Source: Candidatus Woesearchaeota archaeon | GTDB taxonomy: Archaea > Nanobdellota > Nanobdellia > Woesearchaeales > GW2011-AR4 | Length of the DNA: 17,870 nt | NCBI GenBank assembly: GCA_016185875.1 | Contig: JACPMS010000027.1 | Location: forward strand, 1-17,870 | Direction of reading: 5' to 3' | Part shown: in pieces, positions 1 to 6,113 of the stretch | How the letters are laid out: each line of letters begins with the position of its first letter | Position numbering within the stretch: the stretch's first letter is position 1 | Notes under the pieces: model-generated | What the model was told of the DNA's origin: nothing | Database searches by the model: none | Seen by the model: only the letters and a program-made list of their open reading frames with translations | Program-made: the position numbers and the translations under genes

Positions 1-1
1 C

Positions 2-355
2 AAATTCAGGGTAGACATATTCTCGGAGTTCAGCAGGATATGTGATTTCAATTATAAGATGCTTATTTTTGAGGAGTCAATCAACGAGCTTAAAAAAATA
101 ATGCAAAATCAAAGAGGCATAAACAAAAAAGCAGCCCAATTCGCATTAAAATTGATAAAACTCAAAAATATTGGAATAATAAAATCTAATGAAAAAGATG
201 TGGATGGCTTAATCTTGAATGGCATAAATGAAGATGACATAATAGCAACTCAAGACATCAAACTAAAACAAAAGCTGCTAAGGAAAGGCGTTCCTGTCAT
301 AATGCTGAGGCAGAAAAAATACCTTCAATTGGCTGAAAGAAAGCTTTATAAATAA
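2..355 (+). CDS. FCF1-like PIN-domain protein (5' partial)
   Basis: The reading frame is open from the window edge, so the N-terminus lies outside the window. An ATG at 59 is internal: the codons before it (KFRVDIFSEFSRICDF) match the early part of FCF1/Utp24-type PIN nucleases. The visible part has the family pattern of a conserved Asp pair and IATQD (NEDDIIATQD, about residues 71-80 of the visible part), followed by LKQKLLRKGVPVIMLRQKK, the usual C-terminal strand-helix end. PIN domains are metal-dependent ribonucleases; the archaeal FCF1 relatives are thought to act in rRNA processing. The location directly before rpo7 and spt4 is the conserved archaeal neighbourhood of this family. The first catalytic Asp is not visible because it lies upstream. 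The family call is firm; the substrate is inferred. Confidence 0.82.
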   Translation, partial: KFRVDIFSEFSRICDFNYKMLIFEESINELKKIMQNQRGINKKAAQFALKLIKLKNIGIIKSNEKDVDGLILNGINEDDIIATQDIKLKQKLLRKGVPVIMLRQKKYLQLAERKLYK

Positions 356-411
356 AACATTCTTCCTGAAATACATTGACTAGTTGAAGTCATCAAAATA
401 GCGGGTATAAA

Positions 412-1032
412 ATGTTCTACAAGATAGAGTTAAAAGACCATATCAGGGTGCCTCCTAACCTATTCAATTTGCCATTGGAGGAAGCTGTAATAAAAAGGAT
501 AAAGACAAAATACAACGGCTTTATCTCGAAGGACTTGGGCATTGTTGTAGATGTGTCTGGAATGAAGGAGATAGGAGAAGGGGTCATTATAGCCGGAGAT
601 GGCGCTTCCTACTATGACGTGTCATTTGAGCTTTTGGCTTATAAGCCCGAGATGCAGGAAATCGTGCTTGGCAAAATAAAAGACATAGCTGAATTTGGCG
701 CTTTTATCAACATAGGACCTATAGACGGCATGATTCACATCAGCCAAACCATGGACGACTTTGTGAGCTTCAGCAAAGACAAGACCCTTGCTGGCAAGGA
801 AACCAAAAGGACATTGAAAGTGGGAGACCTTTGCAGGGCAAGGATTATAGCTGTTTCCTTCAAGGATGTTTTAAACCCGAAGCTCGGGCTTACAATGAGG
901 CAGCAGGGCTTGGGAAGATTAGACTGGATAAAAGAGGAAGTGGAGGAAAAAGCCCCGAAAAAGGAAGAAAAAGAAGGCAAAGAGCACAAAGAAAAGAAGG
1001 AGCAGAAAGAAAAGAAAGAGCATAAGAAATAA
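412..1032 (+). CDS. rpo7: DNA-directed RNA polymerase subunit Rpo7 (RpoE1, Rpb7 homologue)
   Basis: Rpo7 forms the stalk of archaeal RNA polymerase together with Rpo4 and helps in open-complex formation and RNA binding. The protein has 206 residues. The N-terminal RNP-like domain begins with the typical MFYKIELKDHIRVPP and covers about residues 1-80. An S1/OB domain follows at about 82-165 (VLGKIKDIAEFGAFINIGPIDGMIHIS). The last 30 or so residues are a low-complexity Lys/Glu tail (KEEKEGKEHKEKKEQK) that most archaeal Rpo7 proteins lack; similar basic/acidic tails occur on eS24 and uL10 here. The gene is preceded by the PIN gene and followed after 23 nt by spt4, as in many archaea, so co-transcription is likely. 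Confidence 0.96.
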   Translation: MFYKIELKDHIRVPPNLFNLPLEEAVIKRIKTKYNGFISKDLGIVVDVSGMKEIGEGVIIAGDGASYYDVSFELLAYKPEMQEIVLGKIKDIAEFGAFINIGPIDGMIHISQTMDDFVSFSKDKTLAGKETKRTLKVGDLCRARIIAVSFKDVLNPKLGLTMRQQGLGRLDWIKEEVEEKAPKKEEKEGKEHKEKKEQKEKKEHKK

Positions 1033-1055
1033 CGAAAAACTATAGGGACTCTAAG

Positions 1056-1241
1056 ATGAAAAAAAAAGTCTGTAAAAGATGCAAAATGCTTGTGGAAGGC
1101 AATGAATGCCCTGCCTGCAAGACAAACCAGTTTTCAACTAACTGGCAAGGCCGCTTGTATATTATTGATGCCAACAAGTCATTGGTTGCCGAGAAGATAG
1201 GAATCAAGTCAAAGGGAGAGTACGCCATCAAGGTAAGGTGA
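1056..1241 (+). CDS. spt4: Transcription elongation factor Spt4 (RpoE2)
   Basis: This is a 61-residue zinc protein. Two Cys pairs (CKRC at residues 6-9 and CPAC near 18-21) form the zinc site at the N-terminus, followed by the typical NWQGRLYIIDANKSLVAEKIGI core. Spt4 pairs with the NGN domain of Spt5 and supports processive elongation. The gene overlaps the region before eS24: its TGA stop lies inside the ribosome binding site of the next gene. In many archaea a DUF359 (dephospho-CoA kinase) gene lies between spt4 and eS24; none is present here. Confidence 0.95.
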   Translation: MKKKVCKRCKMLVEGNECPACKTNQFSTNWQGRLYIIDANKSLVAEKIGIKSKGEYAIKVR

Positions 1242-1246
1242 TTTCT

Positions 1247-1543
1247 TTGCAAATAAACGTTACAAGCAAAAAAGAAGAGCCACTGCTGTCAAGGATGATG
1301 CTAAAGGCTACTATAGAGTTTGAGAAAGCAACCCCTTCATATCCAGAAGTTACTGCATTGATTGCCAATCATCTGAAGACTGATGAAAAACTGATAGCAA
1401 TAAGGCATATTTACAACTCATTTGGAAATAAAAAGGCAGAAGTCACTGCTTATGTTTACACTGATGAAAACAGGAAGCAGTTTATAGAGCCAAAATTAAA
1501 GGAAAAGAAAGAGAAAAAGGTGAAAGAAGCAAAAAAAGAATAA
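1247..1543 (+). CDS. rps24e: Small ribosomal subunit protein eS24
   Basis: Archaeal/eukaryotic ribosomal protein of the small subunit with no bacterial counterpart. The KKEEPLLSR motif near the N-terminus, LIAIRHIYNSFGNKKAEVTAYVY in the middle and a Lys/Glu tail identify it. I chose the TTG at 1247: with this start the distance to PLL equals that of the family, and GGTGAT at 1237-1242, a good Shine-Dalgarno sequence for archaeal 16S rRNA, lies 4 nt upstream. A GTG at 1238 in the same frame would add three residues and overlap the spt4 stop. Translation is probably coupled to spt4. Confidence 0.93.
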   Translation: MQINVTSKKEEPLLSRMMLKATIEFEKATPSYPEVTALIANHLKTDEKLIAIRHIYNSFGNKKAEVTAYVYTDENRKQFIEPKLKEKKEKKVKEAKKE

Positions 1544-1639
1544 ATGTTGCATATTTTTTAAAATTTTTTTAATTTAATGCGTTATGTAAGATATAAAACA
1601 TAAAAAATAACATCGATTTCACATTCCTCGAAACATAAA

Positions 1640-1655
1640 TTAAGTTATAATGAAA
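1640..1655 (+). promoter_or_regulatory. TATA-like box for eS27A
   Basis: The AT-rich gap 1544-1673 contains TTATAA centred near 1648, about 26 nt before the ATG at 1674. This spacing fits an archaeal promoter with a leaderless start. The gap holds no ORF or stable hairpin that I can see. Confidence 0.45.
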
Positions 1656-1673
1656 AAATAAATCAAAAATAAA

Positions 1674-1856
1674 ATGGCAAAAGAGCAGGCAAAGAAGAAA
1701 TTGGCAGGAATATGGAACCTTTACAACAAGGCAGAAGACAAGCTGGAGAGAAAAAACAAGTCATGCCCGAAATGCGGTGCTGGAACATTTATGGCAAAGC
1801 ACACAAACAGATGGACATGCGGCGCTTGCAAATATGTCGAATTCTTGAGCAAGTGA
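1674..1856 (+). CDS. rps27ae: Small ribosomal subunit protein eS27A (S27ae)
   Basis: A 60-residue zinc-ribbon ribosomal protein. CPKC (residues 31-34) and CGAC (residues 49-52) make the zinc site, and the family pattern is clear: IWNLYNKAEDKLERKNKSCPKC, then FMAKHTNRWTCGACKYVEF. Archaeal forms have only this ribosomal part without the eukaryotic ubiquitin fusion. eS24 followed by eS27A is a conserved archaeal pair. The TGA stop (1854-1856) abuts the stop codon of the convergent membrane-protein gene with no spacer. The Kae1/Bud32 gene that often follows is absent. Confidence 0.95.
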   Translation: MAKEQAKKKLAGIWNLYNKAEDKLERKNKSCPKCGAGTFMAKHTNRWTCGACKYVEFLSK

Positions 1857-2342
1857 CTACTTAGATTTTGTTGCAAATACATATTTCGAAGAAATAATTA
1901 TTGAGCGAATTAAATGTATAATCAAAGCGACAAAAACTGTAAGTAACAATCCTAAACCAAAAAAATCATAAAAAACACGGGTTTTGATTATTGATATTGT
2001 CAAAAAGAATACAAAGATAAATATCACGTTTGAAATAAGGATGGACCACAATCTACTAAACTTCTTTTCTAGAAGACTCATTAAAGATAGAACACCAAAA
2101 AAGAAAGCAATACTAGTATAAGCTATAGTCTTTAATTGCCTCTCAAAATAATGATGTATTATGTGATGATTAATAAATATGTCAAATCTACTTGAGTAGA
2201 ATTGAGAATTTAAACGTAGAGCTTCTTCAGAAAATGAAGGACTAGAGTAATATTCATATAAATCGGAAGCAAACAAAAAGAGTGTTAAAGGAATTAACCA
2301 CCATAAAAGAAGATTCTTTAATGCAATACCAAATTTACCCAT
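1857..2342 (-). CDS. Small multi-pass membrane protein, unknown function
   Basis: I do not recognise a family. From the ATG at 2342 the protein has 161 residues. Four hydrophobic segments are visible, at about residues 6-25 (LLLWWLIPLTLFLFAS), 72-90, 99-120 and 125-148, with a His-rich loop (NHHIIHHYFERQ) between the first two. A TTG at 2396 would add 18 polar residues and overlap the upstream coiled-coil gene by 14 nt. I prefer the ATG because a TATA-like box (TATTTAATA, about 2365-2373) lies 26-27 nt upstream, which fits a leaderless transcript. Its base composition is visibly more AT-rich than the neighbouring ribosomal genes. It may be cotranscribed with, or independent of, the coiled-coil gene. 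Confidence 0.6.
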   Translation of the reverse strand: MGKFGIALKNLLLWWLIPLTLFLFASDLYEYYSSPSFSEEALRLNSQFYSSRFDIFINHHIIHHYFERQLKTIAYTSIAFFFGVLSLMSLLEKKFSRLWSILISNVIFIFVFFLTISIIKTRVFYDFFGLGLLLTVFVALIIHLIRSIIISSKYVFATKSK

Positions 2343-2382
2343 AAAATTTAAATGAAGACTATAGTATTTAATACTTTTGAAT

Positions 2383-3273
2383 TTATCCTTTCCCAAACTT
2401 TTGCTGAAAAACCAGCAAATCCTCTGTAGTTAACTTCTCCCTTCTTTTGATTTTCTGGTTGACTTCTTCCTCTTTTGACTTCAAGAATGATTCCTGCTCC
2501 ATTTTCTTTTTTTCTCTTTTGTCAGAAGAGATTTTATCAAGTGAATTTTTAACGTCATTCATAGCTTTTAATTTTTCCTTTAACTCCGAGTTCGCTTCAT
2601 TAAACTTTTTCTTCAGCTCGGAAAATCTTTTAAAGGCGTCATCTTCCTCAATCTTCATCTTGTCAATTTCTGCGGAAGCCCTTAATATTTCCTCGTGCAG
2701 TATTTGGCTTTGTTTTGCCTTTTCCTGAACCAATTTATGCGCCTCGTTCGCATCCTTTTTCATATTTCTGATAACTTCTGAGGCATCTTTAAGCTTTTTA
2801 TTGGATTCATCAATGACAACTGCATCATTGTATAATTTTTTCAGCTCATTTATCTTCTTCATTAAGGACTGCTCTTTGTCAAATGCCATGGCTTCTGTTT
2901 CTATCCTGAATTCCAGCCTTTCCATATTTTGTTTAATCTTAGAAGAAGATTCCCCGATACCCAAGGATTTCAGAAGGGCTGTTTTTTCTTTTTTTAAATT
3001 GTCAAATTTTTTTAATTTTTCATCTATGCCCTTGTTTATGCTGTCCCTTTTTGGCTTTAGTCCCTTCACTTCCTGAGTTAAAGAGTCTCTCCTGGCTTTG
3101 CTGTCTTTTATTTTTTGGACGGAATCCCTTATCTTTCTGGAAAATTCCTCTTTTTTCCTGAACCACGACTCTTTTTCCTTGTCAAGCTCGTTAAGAACGT
3201 TTCTTAATTTAGATACCTCTACTCTATGCTTGTTAAGTTCCTCTGCTAGCTCTTTTGCACTTTGTGATGGCAT
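2383..3273 (-). CDS. Coiled-coil protein, COG1340-like
   Basis: A 296-residue protein predicted to be almost entirely helical, dominated by Lys, Glu, Ser and heptad patterns. It has no transmembrane segment or signal peptide. A break at about residues 104-112 (SLGIGESSS) could be a hinge between two long helices. The C-terminal REKLTTEDLLVFQQKFG resembles the conserved end of archaeal coiled-coil proteins of the COG1340 type, whose function is unsettled. It lies 47 nt behind bL12 in the same direction, so it may be the distal gene of the stalk operon and associated with ribosomes or RNA; that role is inference from context only. Confidence 0.72.
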   Translation of the reverse strand: MPSQSAKELAEELNKHRVEVSKLRNVLNELDKEKESWFRKKEEFSRKIRDSVQKIKDSKARRDSLTQEVKGLKPKRDSINKGIDEKLKKFDNLKKEKTALLKSLGIGESSSKIKQNMERLEFRIETEAMAFDKEQSLMKKINELKKLYNDAVVIDESNKKLKDASEVIRNMKKDANEAHKLVQEKAKQSQILHEEILRASAEIDKMKIEEDDAFKRFSELKKKFNEANSELKEKLKAMNDVKNSLDKISSDKREKKKMEQESFLKSKEEEVNQKIKRREKLTTEDLLVFQQKFGKG

Positions 3274-3320
3274 GAATTTGATTTAACAACAGCATCTTTC
3301 ACTTTAGCCGAATAAAACGC

Positions 3321-3632
3321 CTATCCAAATAGCGCACCTAAGCCTGCTGCAGCCTGCTCTTCCGACTTCTTCTCCTCTTCAGCCTTCTTCTTCTCGTCAA
3401 CTTTCGGAACTGGCTTTCCATGTTCCGCTACCGGTGCTGCTGCAACCGCTACAGGCATAGCTGCCTTCTCAATAGCCTCTTCTATGTTGACTCCTTCCAA
3501 AGCTGCTACAAGCGCCTTGGCCCTTGCATCGTCCACTTTGACATGGGCTGCCTCAAGCACTTTCTTCACGCCAGTTTCGTCTACCTTTTGGCCTGCTTTG
3601 TGAAGCAGCATTGCTGCGTATATATACTCCAT
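3321..3632 (-). CDS. rpl12: Large ribosomal subunit stalk protein P1 (archaeal bL12/aP1)
   Basis: The 103-residue acidic stalk protein begins MEYIYAAMLLHKAGQKVDE, the dimerisation and uL10-binding helix region of archaeal P1. A flexible Ala/Pro linker follows (PVAVAAAPVAEHG, about residues 60-72), then a charged stretch, and it ends with GLGALFG, the hydrophobic tail that contacts elongation factors. A good ribosome binding site (GGAGG, complement at 3639-3644) lies 7 nt before the ATG. It is the third gene of the uL1-uL10-bL12 group. Here it is the only stalk protein with the ALFG tail, because uL10 lacks it. Confidence 0.96.
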   Translation of the reverse strand: MEYIYAAMLLHKAGQKVDETGVKKVLEAAHVKVDDARAKALVAALEGVNIEEAIEKAAMPVAVAAAPVAEHGKPVPKVDEKKKAEEEKKSEEQAAAGLGALFG

Positions 3633-3727
3633 TTTGTTTACCTCCGATTAATTTAATTTTTATATTTTTTATTTTAAAATTTTTATTGATTTAATGGAAT
3701 TCTTTATTGTTGAATTTTATTTTAATA

Positions 3728-4816
3728 TTATTTTTCTTTTTTCTCCTGCTCTTCAATGGCTTTTTTATGAAGCTCATGATATATCTTTTCCACTTCCTTG
3801 ACTTCTTTCTGCTTCTCCCTCATCTTTATGTTTGCTTCCAGCTCCTCTCTTGTCGGAACTCTTATTTCGTGCTCTGTTTTTTGCATTATTTCCTCTGGCT
3901 TTGATTTAACTTCAGCTTTTTCTTCTTTTATGCCATGAGCCTTTTCAACAATTTGTATTCCTGCTGTTGCTGCTAAACCCAGCATTTGCTGCCCGGCTTT
4001 GCCAACCAATAAATCAATAATTCCAGCATCAAATATGTTTTGGGAAAGTCCAAGAGCTTTTGCATCATTATGCGCTTTTCCAATCAGCAATGTTATTGTC
4101 TCTTTTGCAGGATAGCTTATGCAGTTTGCAAGATTAAAAGCCCACCTTGATGCATTCGCAAGCCTGTTTTTGTATTCATTTTCATCGATTGACAAGATTT
4201 CTCCTGCGTATATCAATCCATTTTCATAAACTGCAACCAAGTCCAAGCCAACTTCCATTGGCTGGATGCCAAGCCTTGTCAATATCTCAGCAACCTTTGG
4301 CTTTATCTTCTCTCCTGCTCTTACAACAACAGTATCTTCCTTTATTGCTACTTTCCCACCTTCCACTCCAGCTTTAATGCCGGCAATCGCCAGCTCTCCT
4401 ATAATCGGGCCTGGCGCAAATGATGTTGAGCCTTTGTTGACTATGATGTCTCTTGGCGCTGTCTGCCCTGCTTTTGCAGGAGATGGAGATTTGCTTTTCT
4501 GCAGCGTTTTGCTGAGCTTAAACGGATTCTCTTTTGTGAATATTAATGCAGGCTCCCCTCCCAAATATGATTCAAGCTTTTCAACCCCCTTTTTCTTTGA
4601 TTTTGTCTGCTCAAATGCAAGCTTTATCAGCCTCCTTTTTGTCATCGTAATAAAGAAACTGCCTCTTAACTGGGCCCTCATGGATTGCAGCTGCGGAGCT
4701 GGAAGGTTCTCCATGTTGACAACACCGATAATGGGGTACTCGCTAATCAAATTGGCCAGCTTGCTTACAATTTCCTTTTTGTAAGGCGCAACATGCGCCT
4801 GTATTGCTTCTGGCAT
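3728..4816 (-). CDS. rpl10: Large ribosomal subunit protein uL10 (acidic P0 type)
   Basis: The 362-residue protein has the archaeal P0 layout: an rRNA-binding domain (residues about 1-105, with IIGVVNMENLPAPQLQSMR), the insertion domain (about 106-190, with GSTSFAPGPIIGEL), and the helical spine where P1 dimers dock (about 215-290). The C-terminus differs from the usual archaeal form. Instead of an acidic linker ending in GLxALFG, it ends in a basic/acidic helical segment (REELEANIKMREKQKEVKEVE ... EEQEKKEK). uL10 is therefore expected not to recruit translation factors through its own tail. It lies between uL1 (129-nt gap with palindromes) and bL12 (95-nt AT-rich gap). Confidence 0.95.
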   Translation of the reverse strand: MPEAIQAHVAPYKKEIVSKLANLISEYPIIGVVNMENLPAPQLQSMRAQLRGSFFITMTKRRLIKLAFEQTKSKKKGVEKLESYLGGEPALIFTKENPFKLSKTLQKSKSPSPAKAGQTAPRDIIVNKGSTSFAPGPIIGELAIAGIKAGVEGGKVAIKEDTVVVRAGEKIKPKVAEILTRLGIQPMEVGLDLVAVYENGLIYAGEILSIDENEYKNRLANASRWAFNLANCISYPAKETITLLIGKAHNDAKALGLSQNIFDAGIIDLLVGKAGQQMLGLAATAGIQIVEKAHGIKEEKAEVKSKPEEIMQKTEHEIRVPTREELEANIKMREKQKEVKEVEKIYHELHKKAIEEQEKKEK

Positions 4817-4833
4817 TTTTGATTTGATTATCC

Positions 4834-4846
4834 GCCCCTTCGGGGC
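4834..4846. repeat. Short perfect hairpin in uL1-uL10 gap
   Basis: GCCCC TTC GGGGC forms a five-pair stem with a three-base loop, 18 nt before the uL10 start on the transcribed strand. It could influence translation of uL10 or be part of the palindromic element next to it. Confidence 0.6.
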
Positions 4847-4859
4847 AATATTTTACGCT

Positions 4860-4946
4860 CGGCAAAATTTTTGGTAGCTGAGCGAGCGAGAGGCTCTTCG
4901 TGAGCTCTCGCATTCGACACATTAAATTTTGCCTCGCCTATACATT
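4860..4946. repeat. Nested palindromic intergenic element
   Basis: An outer 10-bp inverted repeat (GGCAAAATTT at 4861-4870, AAATTTTGCC at 4924-4933) encloses an inner hairpin at 4886-4911 (GCGAGAG plus CTC pairing with GAGCTCTCGC, one bulged G, TTCGT loop). The 11-mer CGGCAAAATTT recurs at 8109-8119, and CTCGCCTATACATT at the right end recurs exactly at 14564-14577. The element reaches the uL1 stop codon. This looks like a dispersed palindromic repeat family; no transposase is nearby. Confidence 0.6.
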
Positions 4947-5626
4947 TACTTCGCTTCTTTTATCACTTCAATTTTTTCTCCTACTTTGACAGGCTTGCCC
5001 ATTGTGAGCTTGATGTATATGTCCTTTATGTTGTGCTTTTCATTGGGCAAAAGCGGCAATAATGAATTATATATCGTCAATGCATTTTCAGCTATGTCAT
5101 TTGCATTCATGTCTTCTGTGCCTATTGCGCATTGTATCAAAGGAGCGCTTTTTACGCTTGTTCTCACAGTCCTTTGAAGTTTCTCATATAAAGGATTGAG
5201 GTTTGCGTTGGGCGGCACTATGCAGCCAGATTTCGGGTTTGGCATCTTTCCCCTTGGTCCAAAAACCCTTCCAAAGACTGTAGCGACTTTTGGCATTATG
5301 TTGGCTTGGGCTATAAAGAAATCAAAGCTGTTTGCAATCTTCCTGCTTATTTTTTTATCATTGTATTTGTCAAAATTATCTGATACTATAACAGAATCGC
5401 AAATTCCCTTTGCTTGCTGTTCCAGCTCAGCTCCGACCAAAGCGCACACCTTTACCTTCTTTCCTCTGGAATGGGGCAATGTTACGAATGCATCAACCTG
5501 GTGCTCCGGCTTCTTCAAATCAAGCCCTTTTAGATTTATGATTAAGTCAAAACTCTGCTTGAAATTTCTTTTCTCAGAAAAATCCTTTGCCTTTGCTATT
5601 GCAGCCTGTATTTGCTCTTTGTCCAT
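4946..5626 (-). CDS. rpl1: Large ribosomal subunit protein uL1
   Basis: The 226-residue protein has the uL1 signature block FGRVFGPRGKMPNPKSGCIVPP in the middle and the typical FDLIINLKGLDLKKPEHQVDAFVTLPH near the N-terminus, both of archaeal type. uL1 binds the mobile L1 stalk of 23S rRNA and assists tRNA exit; in several archaea it also represses its own operon by binding its mRNA. The ATG at 5626 is supported by a strong ribosome binding site (GGAGGG, complement 5632-5637) 5 nt upstream. It is the first gene of the stalk operon here; the uL11 gene that often precedes it is absent. Confidence 0.96.
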   Translation of the reverse strand: MDKEQIQAAIAKAKDFSEKRNFKQSFDLIINLKGLDLKKPEHQVDAFVTLPHSRGKKVKVCALVGAELEQQAKGICDSVIVSDNFDKYNDKKISRKIANSFDFFIAQANIMPKVATVFGRVFGPRGKMPNPKSGCIVPPNANLNPLYEKLQRTVRTSVKSAPLIQCAIGTEDMNANDIAENALTIYNSLLPLLPNEKHNIKDIYIKLTMGKPVKVGEKIEVIKEAK

Positions 5627-5732
5627 TTAAGCCCTCCTACCTTGAATGCGAGCATGCGAACGTTGTCGCATGCAACTACCTGGTAGTCTTAATCGGGTTA
5701 TATGGGAGTGGAATGTTAAGGGGTTTTTAAAT
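5627..5732 (-). promoter_or_regulatory. Promoter and structured leader of the uL1 operon
   Basis: On the minus strand a TATA-like box (TTTAAAAA, about 5722-5731) predicts a start near 5700 and a leader of about 70 nt. The leader contains two inverted repeats: ACTACC/GGTAGT (5675-5687) and GCATGCGA/TCGCATGC with a six-base loop (5652-5673), then the GGAGGG ribosome binding site. A structured leader before uL1 fits autogenous control by uL1, but I could not match the repeats to the known uL1-binding motif. Confidence 0.5.
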
Positions 5733-5789
5733 GTTATTGTGCAAAAAGGCGTTCAGAATAAGTTATTATGCAAAGCAGATTTTTCCGAA

Positions 5790-5800
5790 AGATTTATATG
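5790..5800 (+). promoter_or_regulatory. TATA-like box for hicB-like gene
   Basis: GATTTATATG, centred near 5796, lies 26 nt before the ATG at 5822. The spacing predicts a leaderless mRNA and was used to choose the start of that gene. Confidence 0.5.
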
Positions 5801-5821
5801 TTTATACTCTGCATACACACT

Positions 5822-6013
5822 ATGATGAAAAAAACAGGATTGAAAGTAATGAAGTTCAAAGTATTAGTTGAAAAAGATGAAGATGGCTATTATGTAGCAG
5901 ATGTGCCAGAACTCCAAGGTCGTCATACACAGGCTAAAGACAAAAAAGAACTTATGAAAAGGGTAAGAGAAGTAATAGCTTTATGTTTAGAAGACAATTC
6001 CCCAGTATTTTAA
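5822..6013 (+). CDS. HicB-like antitoxin-type protein (orphan)
   Basis: The 63-residue protein has the compact HicB core: MKFKVLVEKDEDGYYVADVPELQG followed by a helix (KELMKRVREVIALCLEDN). HicB proteins neutralise the HicA mRNA interferase, often with a C-terminal DNA-binding domain. This one lacks such a domain, and no HicA gene is visible on either side, so it is an orphan. The usual Gly-Cys in the PELPGC motif is Gly-Arg here. Starts at 5822 or 5825 (leaderless, TATA at -26) or at the internal ATG 5849 are all possible; a 5768 start would add residues from the promoter region. The function in this cell is unknown; many solo HicB proteins occur in archaea. Confidence 0.7.
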   Translation: MMKKTGLKVMKFKVLVEKDEDGYYVADVPELQGRHTQAKDKKELMKRVREVIALCLEDNSPVF

Positions 6014-6069
6014 AGTTGGCTATTTTAAAATTCTAAACGTCCACTGGATACACTATCCCATTTCAAAAC

Positions 6070-6110
6070 CTTTATATATCTTAAATCATACTCAATTTGT
6101 AAGGGGGTGT
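6070..6110 (+). promoter_or_regulatory. Promoter and ribosome binding site of dxs
   Basis: TTTATATAT at 6071-6079 predicts a start near 6101. A strong Shine-Dalgarno sequence GGGGGTG (6103-6109) follows, 4 nt before the GTG start. A very similar layout (TATA, then GGGGGTG) precedes the stomatin gene at 15456, so it matches host habits. Confidence 0.6.
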
Positions 6111-6113
6111 TCT

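Noticed and set aside
59..355. PIN protein starting at ATG 59
   Set aside because: Codons upstream in frame to the window edge encode the family N-terminal sequence, so ATG 59 is internal.
2447..3286. Plus-strand Ser/Phe-rich ORFs opposite the coiled-coil gene
   Set aside because: Composition is what antisense of a Lys/Glu-rich coding region gives; no start signals.
4266..4784. Long plus-strand ORF of 172 codons opposite uL10
   Set aside because: It is the antisense of a strongly conserved ribosomal gene and has no recognisable protein features.
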